Of a DNA stretch of 38,576 bases, positions 31,722-38,576 are shown one piece after another (positions within the stretch are counted from its first letter, which is position 1; each line of letters begins with the position of its first letter). Both the position numbers and the translations under genes were made by a program. Source of the DNA: an uncultured Schumannella sp. (GTDB lineage Bacteria; Actinomycetota; Actinomycetes; Actinomycetales; Microbacteriaceae); contig NZ_CAJQNT010000020.1 of NCBI RefSeq assembly GCF_905479755.1, positions 1-38,576 on the forward strand. Reading direction: 5' to 3'. The notes beneath the pieces are model-generated. The model searched no databases, was not told the DNA's origin, and saw only the letters and a program-made list of their open reading frames with translations.

Positions 31722-33391
31722 ATGAGGAACAGGGTGAGTTTGTTCGCGGACATTCGCCGTGACGCGCGACTGGAGGAACTCGGCATCCGAGCTCTCGCGC
31801 GCAAGTACGACGTCGGCCGTGGCACGGTGCGGCAAGCGTTGGCATCCGCGTCACCGCCGGAACGGAAGACGCCGGTGCGGACGGCGCCGAAGCTGGATCC
31901 GTTCAAACCCGCGATCGACGCGATGCTGCGGGTCGATCTGGACGCACCGCGGAAGCAGCGGCATACCGCCACCCGAATCCATCACCGCCTCCTAGACGAA
32001 CACGACGCCGACGTTTCCTACGGGTCGGTGCGGGACTACGTCCGTGCCCGGCGCGTGCAGGTCGAGATCGAAGCCGGCAGGCGGACGGTGGAGGCGTTCG
32101 TACCGCAGCTGCACGCCCCGGGCGCGGAGGCAGAGGTCGATTTCGGTGAGGTCTGGGTGATCCTGGCCGGGTGAAAACGAAGTGTCACATGTTCACGTTC
32201 CGACTCTCTCACTCCGGGAGGGCGGTGCACCGGGTGTATTCGACGCAGTCGCAGGAAGCCTTCCTCGAGGGTCATATCGCCGCGTTCGAAGAGTTGGGCG
32301 GGGTGCCGCGGTTGCAGATCAAGTACGACAACCTCACCGCCGCCGTCAAACGCGTCTTGATCGGCGAAGGACGCGGGCGGGTAGAGAACGACCGGTGGGT
32401 GCTGTTCCGCTCCCACTACGGCTTTGACCCGTTCTACTGCATCCCCGGCATCGACGGCGCCCACGAGAAGGGCGGCGTCGAGGGCGATGTCGGCAGGTTC
32501 CGCCGCACCTGGCTCTCACCCATGCCCGTCACCGACTCCCTGGACGAGCTCAACGAGCGCCTCCGAGGCTGGGACGCGAGGGACGAGCAACGCCGGATCA
32601 CCGGGAAGACCACCACCGTGGCGCACGACTTCGCAGCCGACCAGACCACGCTCGCGTCGTTGCCCGCGGACCGGTTTGACCCGGGCCTGGTGTTGCATCC
32701 GCGGGTGGACCGCTCCAGCATGATCACCGTCCGCATGGCCCGATATTCCGTCCCCGCCCGACTGATCGGACGACAAGTCCGCGTCTCCCTCCGCGCGTCC
32801 GAACTGGTCGTTTTCGACGGACGGGTCCCCGCGGCCCGTCATGAGCGAGTCGTCGCCCGAGGTGGCGAGACAATACAACTGGATCACTACCTCGAGGTCC
32901 TCGACCACAAGCCAGGCGCGCTGAAGGGTTCCGCGGCGCTGGCCGCAGCACGCGACGCAGGCGTGTTCACCGCCGCGCATGAGGCGTTCTGGGCTGAATC
33001 AAGGAAGGTGAACGGCGATAGCGCCGGCACGCGGGAACTGATCGGCGTGCTCCTGCTGCACCGCACGATGAACACCCACGCGGTTGCCGCAGGGATCCGT
33101 GCCGCGCTGACCGTGGGGGCGGTCACCGCGGATGTTGTCGCGGTCGAAGCCCGACTTGCCGCCGCCACGGCAGGGCCGGGTGGGTCCGAATCAGACCGTC
33201 ATCCCGTTGCAAACGAGGTCACCGCCGTGCGACGGGTTGTCAGTCTCACCCAGCGCCGCCTCCGCGACCCGGACGCGGTGATCGCGGGGTTGCCTCCGGA
33301 CCGGCGTGCGCTGCCGGACCTGTCCGGGTACGACGACTTGCTGCACCGTCGCAAGCCTCCTGCCTTGCAGCCTGAAAGGACCAACGCATGA
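31722..33391 (+). pseudogene. istA: IS21 transposase IstA, frameshifted
   Basis: Two overlapping frames together make one IstA of about 555 aa. The first (31722-32174) has the helix-turn-helix (IRALARKYDVGRGTVRQAL) and the first catalytic Asp in EVDFGEVW, then stops. The second (32171-33391) continues at once in another frame (KTKCHMFTFRLSHSGRA) with the rest of the rve domain (YDNLTAAVK; AHEKGGVEGDVGRFRR, with the Glu) and the C-terminal domain. The join is GGGTGAAAAC: one base is missing, or the GTGA overlap permits re-initiation. With the catalytic residues split between two peptides the enzyme is probably inactive unless frameshifting occurs. Confidence 0.85.
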
Positions 33392-34200
33392 CCCCCACCG
33401 TGACCAGCATCACAACCACCCTGCGTCGACAGCGCGGGATGACACCGGAAGCGGCGATCGCCGCGGTTGACCAAGCATGCCGCCGGCTGCGCCTGCCGAC
33501 CGTACGGGCCGTCATGGAGGAAGCGACGATTGCGGCCGAGCGTGAGCAGCTCACATATCAAGGGTTTCTCGCCGAACTGCTCCTCGCGGAGTGTGATGAC
33601 CGGGACCGGCGCTCCACGATCCGCCGCGTCAACGGGGCAGGGTTCCCCCGCCAGAAATGGCTCGGCGACTTCGACTACGACCACAACCCGAACGTGAATC
33701 CCGCCACGATCCACGCCCTCGCCTCCGGCGACTGGATCCGCCGCGGCGACCCGCTCTGCCTGATCGGCGACTCCGGCACCGGCAAGTCCCACCTCCTCAT
33801 CGGGCTCGGCACCGCCGCAGCTGAGAATGGGTTTCGGGTCAAGTTCACGCTCGCCACGAAGCTCGTCAACGAGCTCGTCGAAGCCGCCGACGAGAAACAA
33901 CTCGCCCGCACCATCGCCCGCTACGGCCGCGTCGACCTACTCATGATCGACGAACTCGGATACATGGAACTCGACCGGCGCGGCGCCGAACTCCTCTTCC
34001 AAGTCCTCACCGAACGCGAAGAGAAAGCCTCCGTCGCGATCGCCTCCAACGAATCATTCTCCGGCTGGACGAAGACCTTCACCGACCCGCGCCTCTGCGC
34101 CGCGATCGTCGACCGGCTCACCTTCCACGGCACCATCATCGAAACCGGCACCACCAGCTACCGCCTCGGGCACACCCGACAAAACGCTGTGGTGGATTGA
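33388..34200 (+). CDS. istB: IS21 ATP-binding helper IstB
   Basis: The protein is 270 aa. The AAA+ domain has Walker A GDSGTGKSHL (about residues 128-137), Walker B LLMIDELGYMELDRRGAELLFQ and sensor-1 IASNESF. It overlaps the stop of istA by 4 bp. IstB assembles on target DNA and stimulates IstA. The gene is intact. Confidence 0.93.
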   Translation: MTPTVTSITTTLRRQRGMTPEAAIAAVDQACRRLRLPTVRAVMEEATIAAEREQLTYQGFLAELLLAECDDRDRRSTIRRVNGAGFPRQKWLGDFDYDHNPNVNPATIHALASGDWIRRGDPLCLIGDSGTGKSHLLIGLGTAAAENGFRVKFTLATKLVNELVEAADEKQLARTIARYGRVDLLMIDELGYMELDRRGAELLFQVLTEREEKASVAIASNESFSGWTKTFTDPRLCAAIVDRLTFHGTIIETGTTSYRLGHTRQNAVVD

Positions 34201-34260
34201 CCAATGATGCTCCGCCTGGGCGAGTGAGGTGATCGGGACGCATACGCCTGCGCGCGGGCG

Positions 34261-34659
34261 TCAGTCAGGCACGACAAGCGCCACACTTTCGCCATTCGCT
34301 GACATCAACGTGATTCGGAGAGGTAGCCATCCGCTGGAAGTCCATGCAGTCGTCCACTCACTTCCCATGCCGCCGGTCAGCTTCACAACCCCGTGTGGGG
34401 GTTGAGTGCCGTTTTCCGTCAACAGGTGCACCTCAGCCATGAATTTCTCGGCACCTGTCACCGGCGGCGAAAGATCCCTGATGGAGACCGACGCTGCCGC
34501 GGCCTCATACGCGGCCACAGATTCCGCGTACTCACGGTCGTACTCTGCAGTTCGAACGTCACGCTGAGCGACGAGCTCTACTCGGAAGCCGCCGCCCTCA
34601 CGTGTCACCGTCGCACGAGCGACAATCCCATCCGGAAGCGTTAGCCATGCGTCAGACAC
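34261..34659 (-). CDS. Hypothetical cytosolic protein, second gene of secreted-protein pair
   Basis: The protein is 132 aa from the GTG at 34659, five bases after the stop of the secreted-protein gene. No signal peptide or helix is seen. Recognisable stretches are LPDGIVARATVTREGGGFRVELVAQRD and a long helical middle (EYAESVAAYEAAAASVSI). A much longer same-strand frame through the upstream gene is a shadow. The function is unknown; an immunity or accessory role for its partner is possible but unproven. Confidence 0.6.
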   Translation of the reverse strand: MSDAWLTLPDGIVARATVTREGGGFRVELVAQRDVRTAEYDREYAESVAAYEAAAASVSIRDLSPPVTGAEKFMAEVHLLTENGTQPPHGVVKLTGGMGSEWTTAWTSSGWLPLRITLMSANGESVALVVPD

Positions 34660-34664
34660 GGCCC

Positions 34665-35249
34665 TCAGTACGCAGACGCGGAGTTGTAAATGCTCTCGAC
34701 AACGGATCCGTTGCGCGAGTAGGTGCCATAGCTCTGAATGACTGTGTTCAGCGGCATCGTTCCGCTGACGAGAGGCAGATTGCCATAGGTGGTTGACGGG
34801 CCGATGTAATTCGACGGCCCGTACGACCATGCCGAGCTGCCTGGCTGCTTGCGATAGATCACGTTGAGGTTCTTGTCGCCAGACGCCGGCAGCCCAACGG
34901 CCGTGATCTTGATCGTCCACGACAGATAGGAACCGCACGAGCAAGTCTTCTTGGTCGCGTTGGTCGCGTTCGTGACGTAGTTGCCGTAGGTCGAGCCGAA
35001 TGGTTGAACAGTGTTCTGCGAGTCGCAGAAACTTTGAACTGTGCGCCGCCCGATTTCGATCTCGGCGGCTGTCAACTGCCGCCCCGAGGGATGAATGAGA
35101 TTCAGCGACTCGCTGTTGCACACAGGGAGCGAATCTCCACCGCTCTTGCCCTCACCCGCGTAAGCGGGGCTGGCCATCAGAACTCCTGCTGCAATAACGG
35201 TTGCCGCGAGCGTGGCCGCAACGCGGTGCATGGCTTGCAATCTCTTCAT
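34665..35249 (-). CDS. Secreted hypothetical protein with four cysteines
   Basis: The protein is 194 aa from the ATG at 35249, which is preceded by a G-rich ribosome binding site. A classic signal peptide (MKRLQAMHRVAATLAATVIAAG, cleavage after SPAYA) leads to a mature part of about 163 aa. That part is rich in Ser, Thr, Asn, Tyr and Gly and contains four Cys (LPVCNSE, QSFCDSQ, KTCSCG), enough for two disulfides. It ends in a Ser/Tyr-rich stretch. Possible roles are an exported enzyme fragment, bacteriocin-like or surface protein; none is established. It lies with its partner between an IS21 and an IS3 element. Confidence 0.7.
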   Translation of the reverse strand: MKRLQAMHRVAATLAATVIAAGVLMASPAYAGEGKSGGDSLPVCNSESLNLIHPSGRQLTAAEIEIGRRTVQSFCDSQNTVQPFGSTYGNYVTNATNATKKTCSCGSYLSWTIKITAVGLPASGDKNLNVIYRKQPGSSAWSYGPSNYIGPSTTYGNLPLVSGTMPLNTVIQSYGTYSRNGSVVESIYNSASAY

Positions 35250-35475
35250 GGTTTCCCCCCGATGGGACTGATCGTTGTTGCTGACACAGCGACAATGACA
35301 GACCACCCAACCACGTGTATGTAGGCAGAAAGGGGGGACACGAGGAAACCTTACGAAATCCTCCCCGGCACGCAACAAGTGGTCTCAGATCACCCCGTCA
35401 TGGTGGGTTCGAATGGGCTTGACTGAAGCGCCCCTGGTGTGATGGAGGCTCTCAAACCTGTGAAGGATGAGAGTC

Positions 35476-35796
35476 ATGGCAGCACCACGGAAGTACAGCG
35501 AGGAACTGAAGGAGCGGGCGACCAGGCTTGCGTTGGACGCGCGTCGCGACCCGGCGAGCAAGGTCGGGGCGATCAAGCGGATCGCGGATCAGCTCGGCAT
35601 CCACCCTGAGGCGTTGCGCACTTGGGTGCGGCAGGCTGAGGTCGATGGCGGGATCGCGCCGGGCGTCACGACAGCGGACGCGCAGCGGATCGTGGACCTC
35701 GAGCGGGAGAACCGCGAGTTGCGCCGGGCGAACGAGATCCTCAAGACCGCGTCCGCGTTTTTCGCGGCGGCGGAGCTCGACCGCAAGCTGAAGTAA
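35476..35796 (+). CDS. IS3-family transposase OrfA, copy B
   Basis: The protein is 106 aa from the ATG at 35476 (AGGATGAGAG upstream; an ATG three codons earlier is possible). It has a helix-turn-helix (HPEALRTWVRQAEVDG) and a leucine zipper (IVDLERENRELRRANEILKTAS). The run TTTTTC near 35757 is a plausible frameshift site for making OrfAB. Confidence 0.92.
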   Translation: MAAPRKYSEELKERATRLALDARRDPASKVGAIKRIADQLGIHPEALRTWVRQAEVDGGIAPGVTTADAQRIVDLERENRELRRANEILKTASAFFAAAELDRKLK

Positions 35797-35801
35797 CCCA
35801 G

Positions 35802-36776
35802 GTGCCGACCGCGGTGCTCGTCGAGTACATCGACGGGCACCGCGACAGGTTCGGGGTCGAGCCGATCTGCCAGGTCCTCCGCGAGAGCGGACTGCAGATC
35901 GCCCCGAGCACCTACTACGCCGCGAAGGCCCGTCCGCCGTCGGCGAGGGCAGTGAGGGATGCGGAGCTGACCGTGGACATCAAGACCGCCCATAAGGCGA
36001 ATCTCGGCGTCTACGGGGCGCGGAAGATCCATGCGGAGCTGGTTCGTCAGGGTGTCCCGGTCGCTCGCTGCACCGTCGAGCGGCTGATGCGGCAGGAAGG
36101 CATCCGCGGCATCCGCCGTGACAAGACCCGCCGTACCACCGTCAGCGACGGCGCAGAGACCGAGCGCCCTGAGGATCTCGTCGAGCGACGGTTCGAGGCG
36201 ACCGCGCCGAACCAGCTCTGGGTTGCGGACCTGACCTACATCCGCACCCACGCCGGCTGGGTCTACGCGGCGTTCGTGATCGACGTGTTCAGACGCAGGG
36301 TCGTGGGCTGGCAGACCTCGACGAACATGCGCACCGACCTCGCTCTCGACGCCCTCGACATGGGCCTCTGGCAGCGCCAGCGCACCGGCCAAGACGTCAC
36401 CGGCCTCATCCATCACTCGGATCGCGGAGTCCAGTATCGAGCGATTCGCTACACCGAACGTCTCGCCGAAGCCGACGCCGTCGCCTCGGTCGGATCCAAG
36501 GGGGACAGCTACGATAACGCCCTCGCCGAGGCGTTCAACTCGCTCTTCAAAGCCGAGTGCATCCGCAACCCCGCGATGCGCCCGACAGGCGGCTGGGCAT
36601 CGATCCGCGATGTCGAGATCGCCGTCGCGGAATACGTCGACTGGTTCAACCACCGGCGCCTCCACGGCGAGATCGGGATGATCCCACCCGCCGAAGCCGA
36701 AGCCGAGTACTGGGCATCCCAGCCAGCGGTCGAATACGCTCAAGAGAACGCCCCCGCCGGGGTCGGAACCAGATAA
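35802..36776 (+). CDS. IS3-family transposase OrfB, copy B
   Basis: The protein is 324 aa with a GTG start 5 bp after OrfA. HTH_21 is followed by the rve domain with WVADLTYIRT (Asp), HHSDRGVQY (Asp) and GDSYDNALAEAFNSLFKAE (Glu), then the WFNHRRLH and PPAEAEAEYW ending of the IS3 family. It is intact. Confidence 0.94.
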   Translation: MPTAVLVEYIDGHRDRFGVEPICQVLRESGLQIAPSTYYAAKARPPSARAVRDAELTVDIKTAHKANLGVYGARKIHAELVRQGVPVARCTVERLMRQEGIRGIRRDKTRRTTVSDGAETERPEDLVERRFEATAPNQLWVADLTYIRTHAGWVYAAFVIDVFRRRVVGWQTSTNMRTDLALDALDMGLWQRQRTGQDVTGLIHHSDRGVQYRAIRYTERLAEADAVASVGSKGDSYDNALAEAFNSLFKAECIRNPAMRPTGGWASIRDVEIAVAEYVDWFNHRRLHGEIGMIPPAEAEAEYWASQPAVEYAQENAPAGVGTR

Positions 36777-36806
36777 CCGAGCCTCCACAAAACCCGGGGC
36801 GCTTCA

Positions 36807-37239
36807 CGATGGAGTTCTTGATCGTCGAGGCGGAGTGCTCTGTCCCCCAGGTGTCGATGGTGCGGTCGATCATTCCGGCGGTGATCTTCGCGACTCGGAT
36901 GTGCCCGAGCGCTGGCAGGACGCGAAGCCGGAGACCGGTGTCGTACAGCTCGGCGGTTGAGGTGGGGTCGAGGCCGCGCTGCCACCTCTCGCCGATCGAG
37001 GCCACGTAGTCGGCCAGCGTCGCGGTGGTGTCGTTCCCGGTTTCGGTTGCGGCGCGCATCTGCTCGAAGAACTCCTCGACCTCCTCCGCAGTTCTTACAT
37101 GGCTGACACGGCCGACGCGCTTATGACTTGAGGGGTCGGTCCAGCGCACACGGGCCCGGTATCCGTCGACGCGGCGCTCGACATCGGTGGTGAGTTTCAC
37201 ACCGACCGGCGGCATACGGCGGTTGCGTGGATCAGCCAT
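36807..37239 (-). pseudogene. int: Integrase, N-terminal part (split gene)
   Basis: About 144 codons from the ATG at 37239 (MADPRNRRMPPVGVK) match the first 150 residues of the intact integrase: arm-binding RARVRWTDPSSHKRVGR and core-binding GERWQRGLDPTSTAELY through STIKNSI. IS3 copy B then interrupts it. The remainder, after a loss of about 30 codons, is at 30858-31534. It is a relative of, and not identical to, the intact gene, so it belonged to a distinct element. Confidence 0.88.
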
Positions 37240-37315
37240 GAGCCTGCTCGTTCGCGTTGACCCAGGCGCGCACCGATGACGGGATGCCGTCGTCAATCCT
37301 GGGTTGGATGTTCAT
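37232..37315 (-). CDS. Short ORF at the excisionase position (27 aa)
   Basis: ATG at 37315, stop overlapping the integrase start. The peptide ends VRAWVNANEQAHG. It occupies the place where the excisionase gene stands in the intact element and could be its remnant, since excisionases end in a similar Trp-containing helix, or a translational leader. The evidence is weak. Confidence 0.3.
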   Translation of the reverse strand: MNIQPRIDDGIPSSVRAWVNANEQAHG

Positions 37316-37335
37316 CGTCGAGACTCGCGTAGAAC

Positions 37336-37535
37336 TCATCCTCTGCCGCCTGCCGCCTGCCGCCTGGCGACGTCGGAGGTCACGAACGCTTCGAAGTCTG
37401 CCGAGCGGTCTGTGAGCACGACATCATCGATCACCGGTCCGGAGTCCTCGCCGGGCCAGGTCGTCTGCCGAGTGGGGCGATCACGATCCAGGCGGGTCCC
37501 AGAAGCGACCCAATCAGACAGTCCCTGCTGCTGAT
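37336..37535 (-). pseudogene. DUF4913 gene remnant, C-terminal part
   Basis: The frame reads DWVASGTRLDRDRPTRQTTW and on to ARRQAAGGRG, closely matching the C-terminal 60 residues of the DUF4913 protein at 15740 (DWVAAAGTRLDRDRPTRQTSW). The 5' two-thirds is absent: the match begins just where the aldose-epimerase-like gene ends, so this is the truncated right boundary of the second element. The gene end contains a 7-bp tandem repeat (CTGCCGC, three copies near 37345) that is absent from the relative. Confidence 0.75.
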
Positions 37536-37538
37536 GGG

Positions 37539-38351
37539 TCACGCTTGCATACCGAATTCGAGGCGCAGCATCCATTCGATCGACTCGTTCGGTGCGATGT
37601 GGAGTTCGTCGTGGAGGACGGAGTCCGGGCGGATGGAGGTCGTCGGCTCGATGGCCACGACGGGTTCGCGGGCGAAGCGTGAGTTGTCCCACCATAGGCC
37701 CAGCCAGACCGGCCACGGTGCGTACCATGACAGGCGCGCCCACGAGCTGTCCGGCCGACGCAGGGTGGCAGTGCCTTCCGGTTGGGGAGCGGTCGAATAC
37801 AGCTTGAGACAGGCTTCGCCGTCGAGGGTGGCCAGGAGATCGCCATCCGTCCAACGGTGCGCTACGCCTTTCTCGGTGCGTAACTCACACACCCCGTCGA
37901 GCTCGAGAATCGTCCCCGGCGGGGACGCGAATTGCGGATGAGCGGCCCAGTACCACGCGGTGGGGGAGGGCTCAGTCGACGTGAGGGAGTACCGGAGGAG
38001 GACACATCCCGATGCATCGATCTCGGTGCGACGGGTGAGCGTGAGTCGGCTCGAGCTCAGCCGCACGCACGCGGTGAGCGAGGTCGGGGTCAACGCAGTG
38101 ACATCCCACGTCCGGTTCCACACCTCGCCGTGATCCGGCAGCGCCGTGCCGCCCGACGTGACCGTCGCGGCGAGCGACGGCATCACCTCGTCCCAGCCGC
38201 CCATCCCCTCCCGCAGGAACGCGAGGTCTGCCGGATCGGACTCGTCGACCAGCGTCCATTCGTGGCCGACGGCGATGATCGAGCGGATGCGTGCGCCAGC
38301 CTCCGGTGCGACGATCACGCGCGTCCCGCCGTTCTCCAGCCGAGTCGTCAC
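37539..38351 (-). CDS. Aldose 1-epimerase-like protein
   Basis: The protein is 270 aa from the GTG at 38351, which overlaps the stop of the upstream gene (GTGA). Galactose-mutarotase-fold features are GGWDEVMPSLA, LPDHGEVWNRTWDV near residue 95, the His in WAAHPQF near 155 and the Glu region VVAIEPTTS near 240. Such proteins interconvert sugar anomers or bind sugars; His and Glu are the usual acid/base pair. It appears to be chromosomal, next to a beta-lactamase-family gene. Its last codons lie at the junction with the truncated element, so the C-terminus could have been altered. Confidence 0.82.
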   Translation of the reverse strand: MTTRLENGGTRVIVAPEAGARIRSIIAVGHEWTLVDESDPADLAFLREGMGGWDEVMPSLAATVTSGGTALPDHGEVWNRTWDVTALTPTSLTACVRLSSSRLTLTRRTEIDASGCVLLRYSLTSTEPSPTAWYWAAHPQFASPPGTILELDGVCELRTEKGVAHRWTDGDLLATLDGEACLKLYSTAPQPEGTATLRRPDSSWARLSWYAPWPVWLGLWWDNSRFAREPVVAIEPTTSIRPDSVLHDELHIAPNESIEWMLRLEFGMQA

Positions 38352-38576
38352 TCCGCGACCGCCCGCAGAGCGGTGAGCAGTGGCATCCATCGTCGATCCG
38401 GGCTCTCACCGAATCGGAGTTCGGTCGACACGTAGCCGACGGACAGACCGCTGCGGCGGTCGGCGAAGGCCAGCCGTCCGCCCATGCCGGCGTGACCGAA
38501 CGAGTGCGGTCCGAGCATCGGATTCTCGCGATAGGCGAGATCGAGTCCCAACCCGTAGCGCATGCGCTCGGTCTGT
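38348..38576 (-). CDS. Beta-lactamase family / serine hydrolase, C-terminal part (partial)
   Basis: The frame enters from the right edge. The visible 75 residues (RYGLGLDLAY, then HSFGHAGMGGRLAFADRRSGLSVGYV) match the C-terminal region of class-C-like beta-lactamase-family hydrolases and esterases, where FGHxGxGG holds the third active-site element (His-x-Gly). The catalytic Ser-x-x-Lys would lie outside the window. It is probably co-transcribed with the epimerase-like gene. Confidence 0.8.
   Translation of the reverse strand, partial: QTERMRYGLGLDLAYRENPMLGPHSFGHAGMGGRLAFADRRSGLSVGYVSTELRFGESPDRRWMPLLTALRAVAE

Larger units (their letters stand above)
31574..34200 (+). mobile_element. IS21-family insertion sequence (right end unresolved)
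   Basis: istA and istB are preceded by a left end starting TGTCTGTGACAACTT near 31574. Two subterminal repeats follow, GTGACGGT(T/C)TGAT(T/C)CGG(G/A)CCCACC at 31603-31628 and 31647-31672, typical of the multiple transposase sites of IS21 ends. No matching inverted end is found after istB, so the right limit is uncertain. A third inverted copy lies at 33179-33202, inside the end of istA. Confidence 0.75.
35424..36806 (+). mobile_element. IS3-family insertion sequence, copy B
   Basis: It is a 1.38-kb element with imperfect terminal inverted repeats (TGAAGCGCCCC at both ends, continuing to GGAGGCTC, about 23 of 28 matching). It is a different member from copy A. The flanks are GAC on the left and CGA on the right, with no target duplication. 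The right end abuts the integrase coding sequence directly (36807). Confidence 0.88.

Noticed and set aside
32160-32185. Programmed frameshift making a full IstA
   Set aside because: No clear slippery heptamer stands before the GTGA overlap. A one-base deletion is simpler, so it is annotated as a frameshifted gene with the alternative noted.
34665-35121. N-terminal extension of the 34261 gene through the secreted-protein gene
   Set aside because: The extension is same-strand but out of frame with a protein that has a clear signal peptide. The GTG at 34659, five bases after that stop, is the economical start.
1-38576. CRISPR array or prophage structural module
   Set aside because: I see no regularly spaced direct repeats of 25-40 bp, and no capsid, portal, terminase or tail proteins. 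The repeats found are att arms, IS ends and operators.

Overview
The window is GC-rich with actinobacterial codon usage, short intergenic gaps, many GTG starts, LacI/TetR/MerR regulators and a class-E-like sortase motif. It most resembles a member of the Microbacteriaceae (Microbacterium-like). The taxon is an inference from gene style, not from a marker gene.

Most of the window looks like a tandem stack of integrative elements inserted in the 3' end of a tRNA-Pro(GGG) gene. Two copies of a 46-bp core (10424-10469 and 30609-30654) carry the tRNA 3' half, from the anticodon loop to the acceptor stem. Each is followed by a hairpin terminator and by paired GGGGACC arm-type repeats. Each is also preceded by the same element-end sequence. 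The intact tRNA is not in the window and should lie to the left.

Layout. (1) 1-3303: small and hypothetical genes, a P-loop kinase, a membrane protein/TetR operon with a double operator at its promoter, and an IS3 scar. (2) 3304-10288: a LacI-controlled catabolic cluster with three HSL-type ester hydrolases, an MFS permease and a 4-coumarate-CoA-ligase-like enzyme, with two matching palindromic operators. It ends just before the first att core. (3) 10424-30608: a 20-kb element. It carries two TetR-linked cassettes (a drug-type MFS and a small membrane protein), then a leftward block of integrase, excisionase, DUF4913 protein, SSB, type IV coupling protein, hypothetical protein, sortase-anchored surface protein and DprA-like protein. 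After these come an M23 peptidase-like protein, an imine-reductase/MerR pair, an IS256 element, a probable Kiwa-type anti-phage operon (kwaA-kwaB plus a third gene cut by IS256) and an IS3 element. No relaxase or VirB4-type ATPase is visible, so self-transfer is doubtful. (4) 30609-37535: a second, decayed element. Its integrase has been split by an IS21-family element, an unexplained pair of genes (one secreted) and a second IS3 element, with about 30 codons lost. A DUF4913 fragment ends it. (5) 37539-38576: apparent chromosome, with an aldose-1-epimerase-like gene and the end of a beta-lactamase-family gene.

The points most worth attention are the tandem att architecture, the Kiwa-like operon with its amputated third gene, the LacI esterase/ligase regulon whose outer two hydrolases have Phe-Phe-Gly-Gly in place of the HGGG oxyanion motif, and the integrase split by nested insertions.
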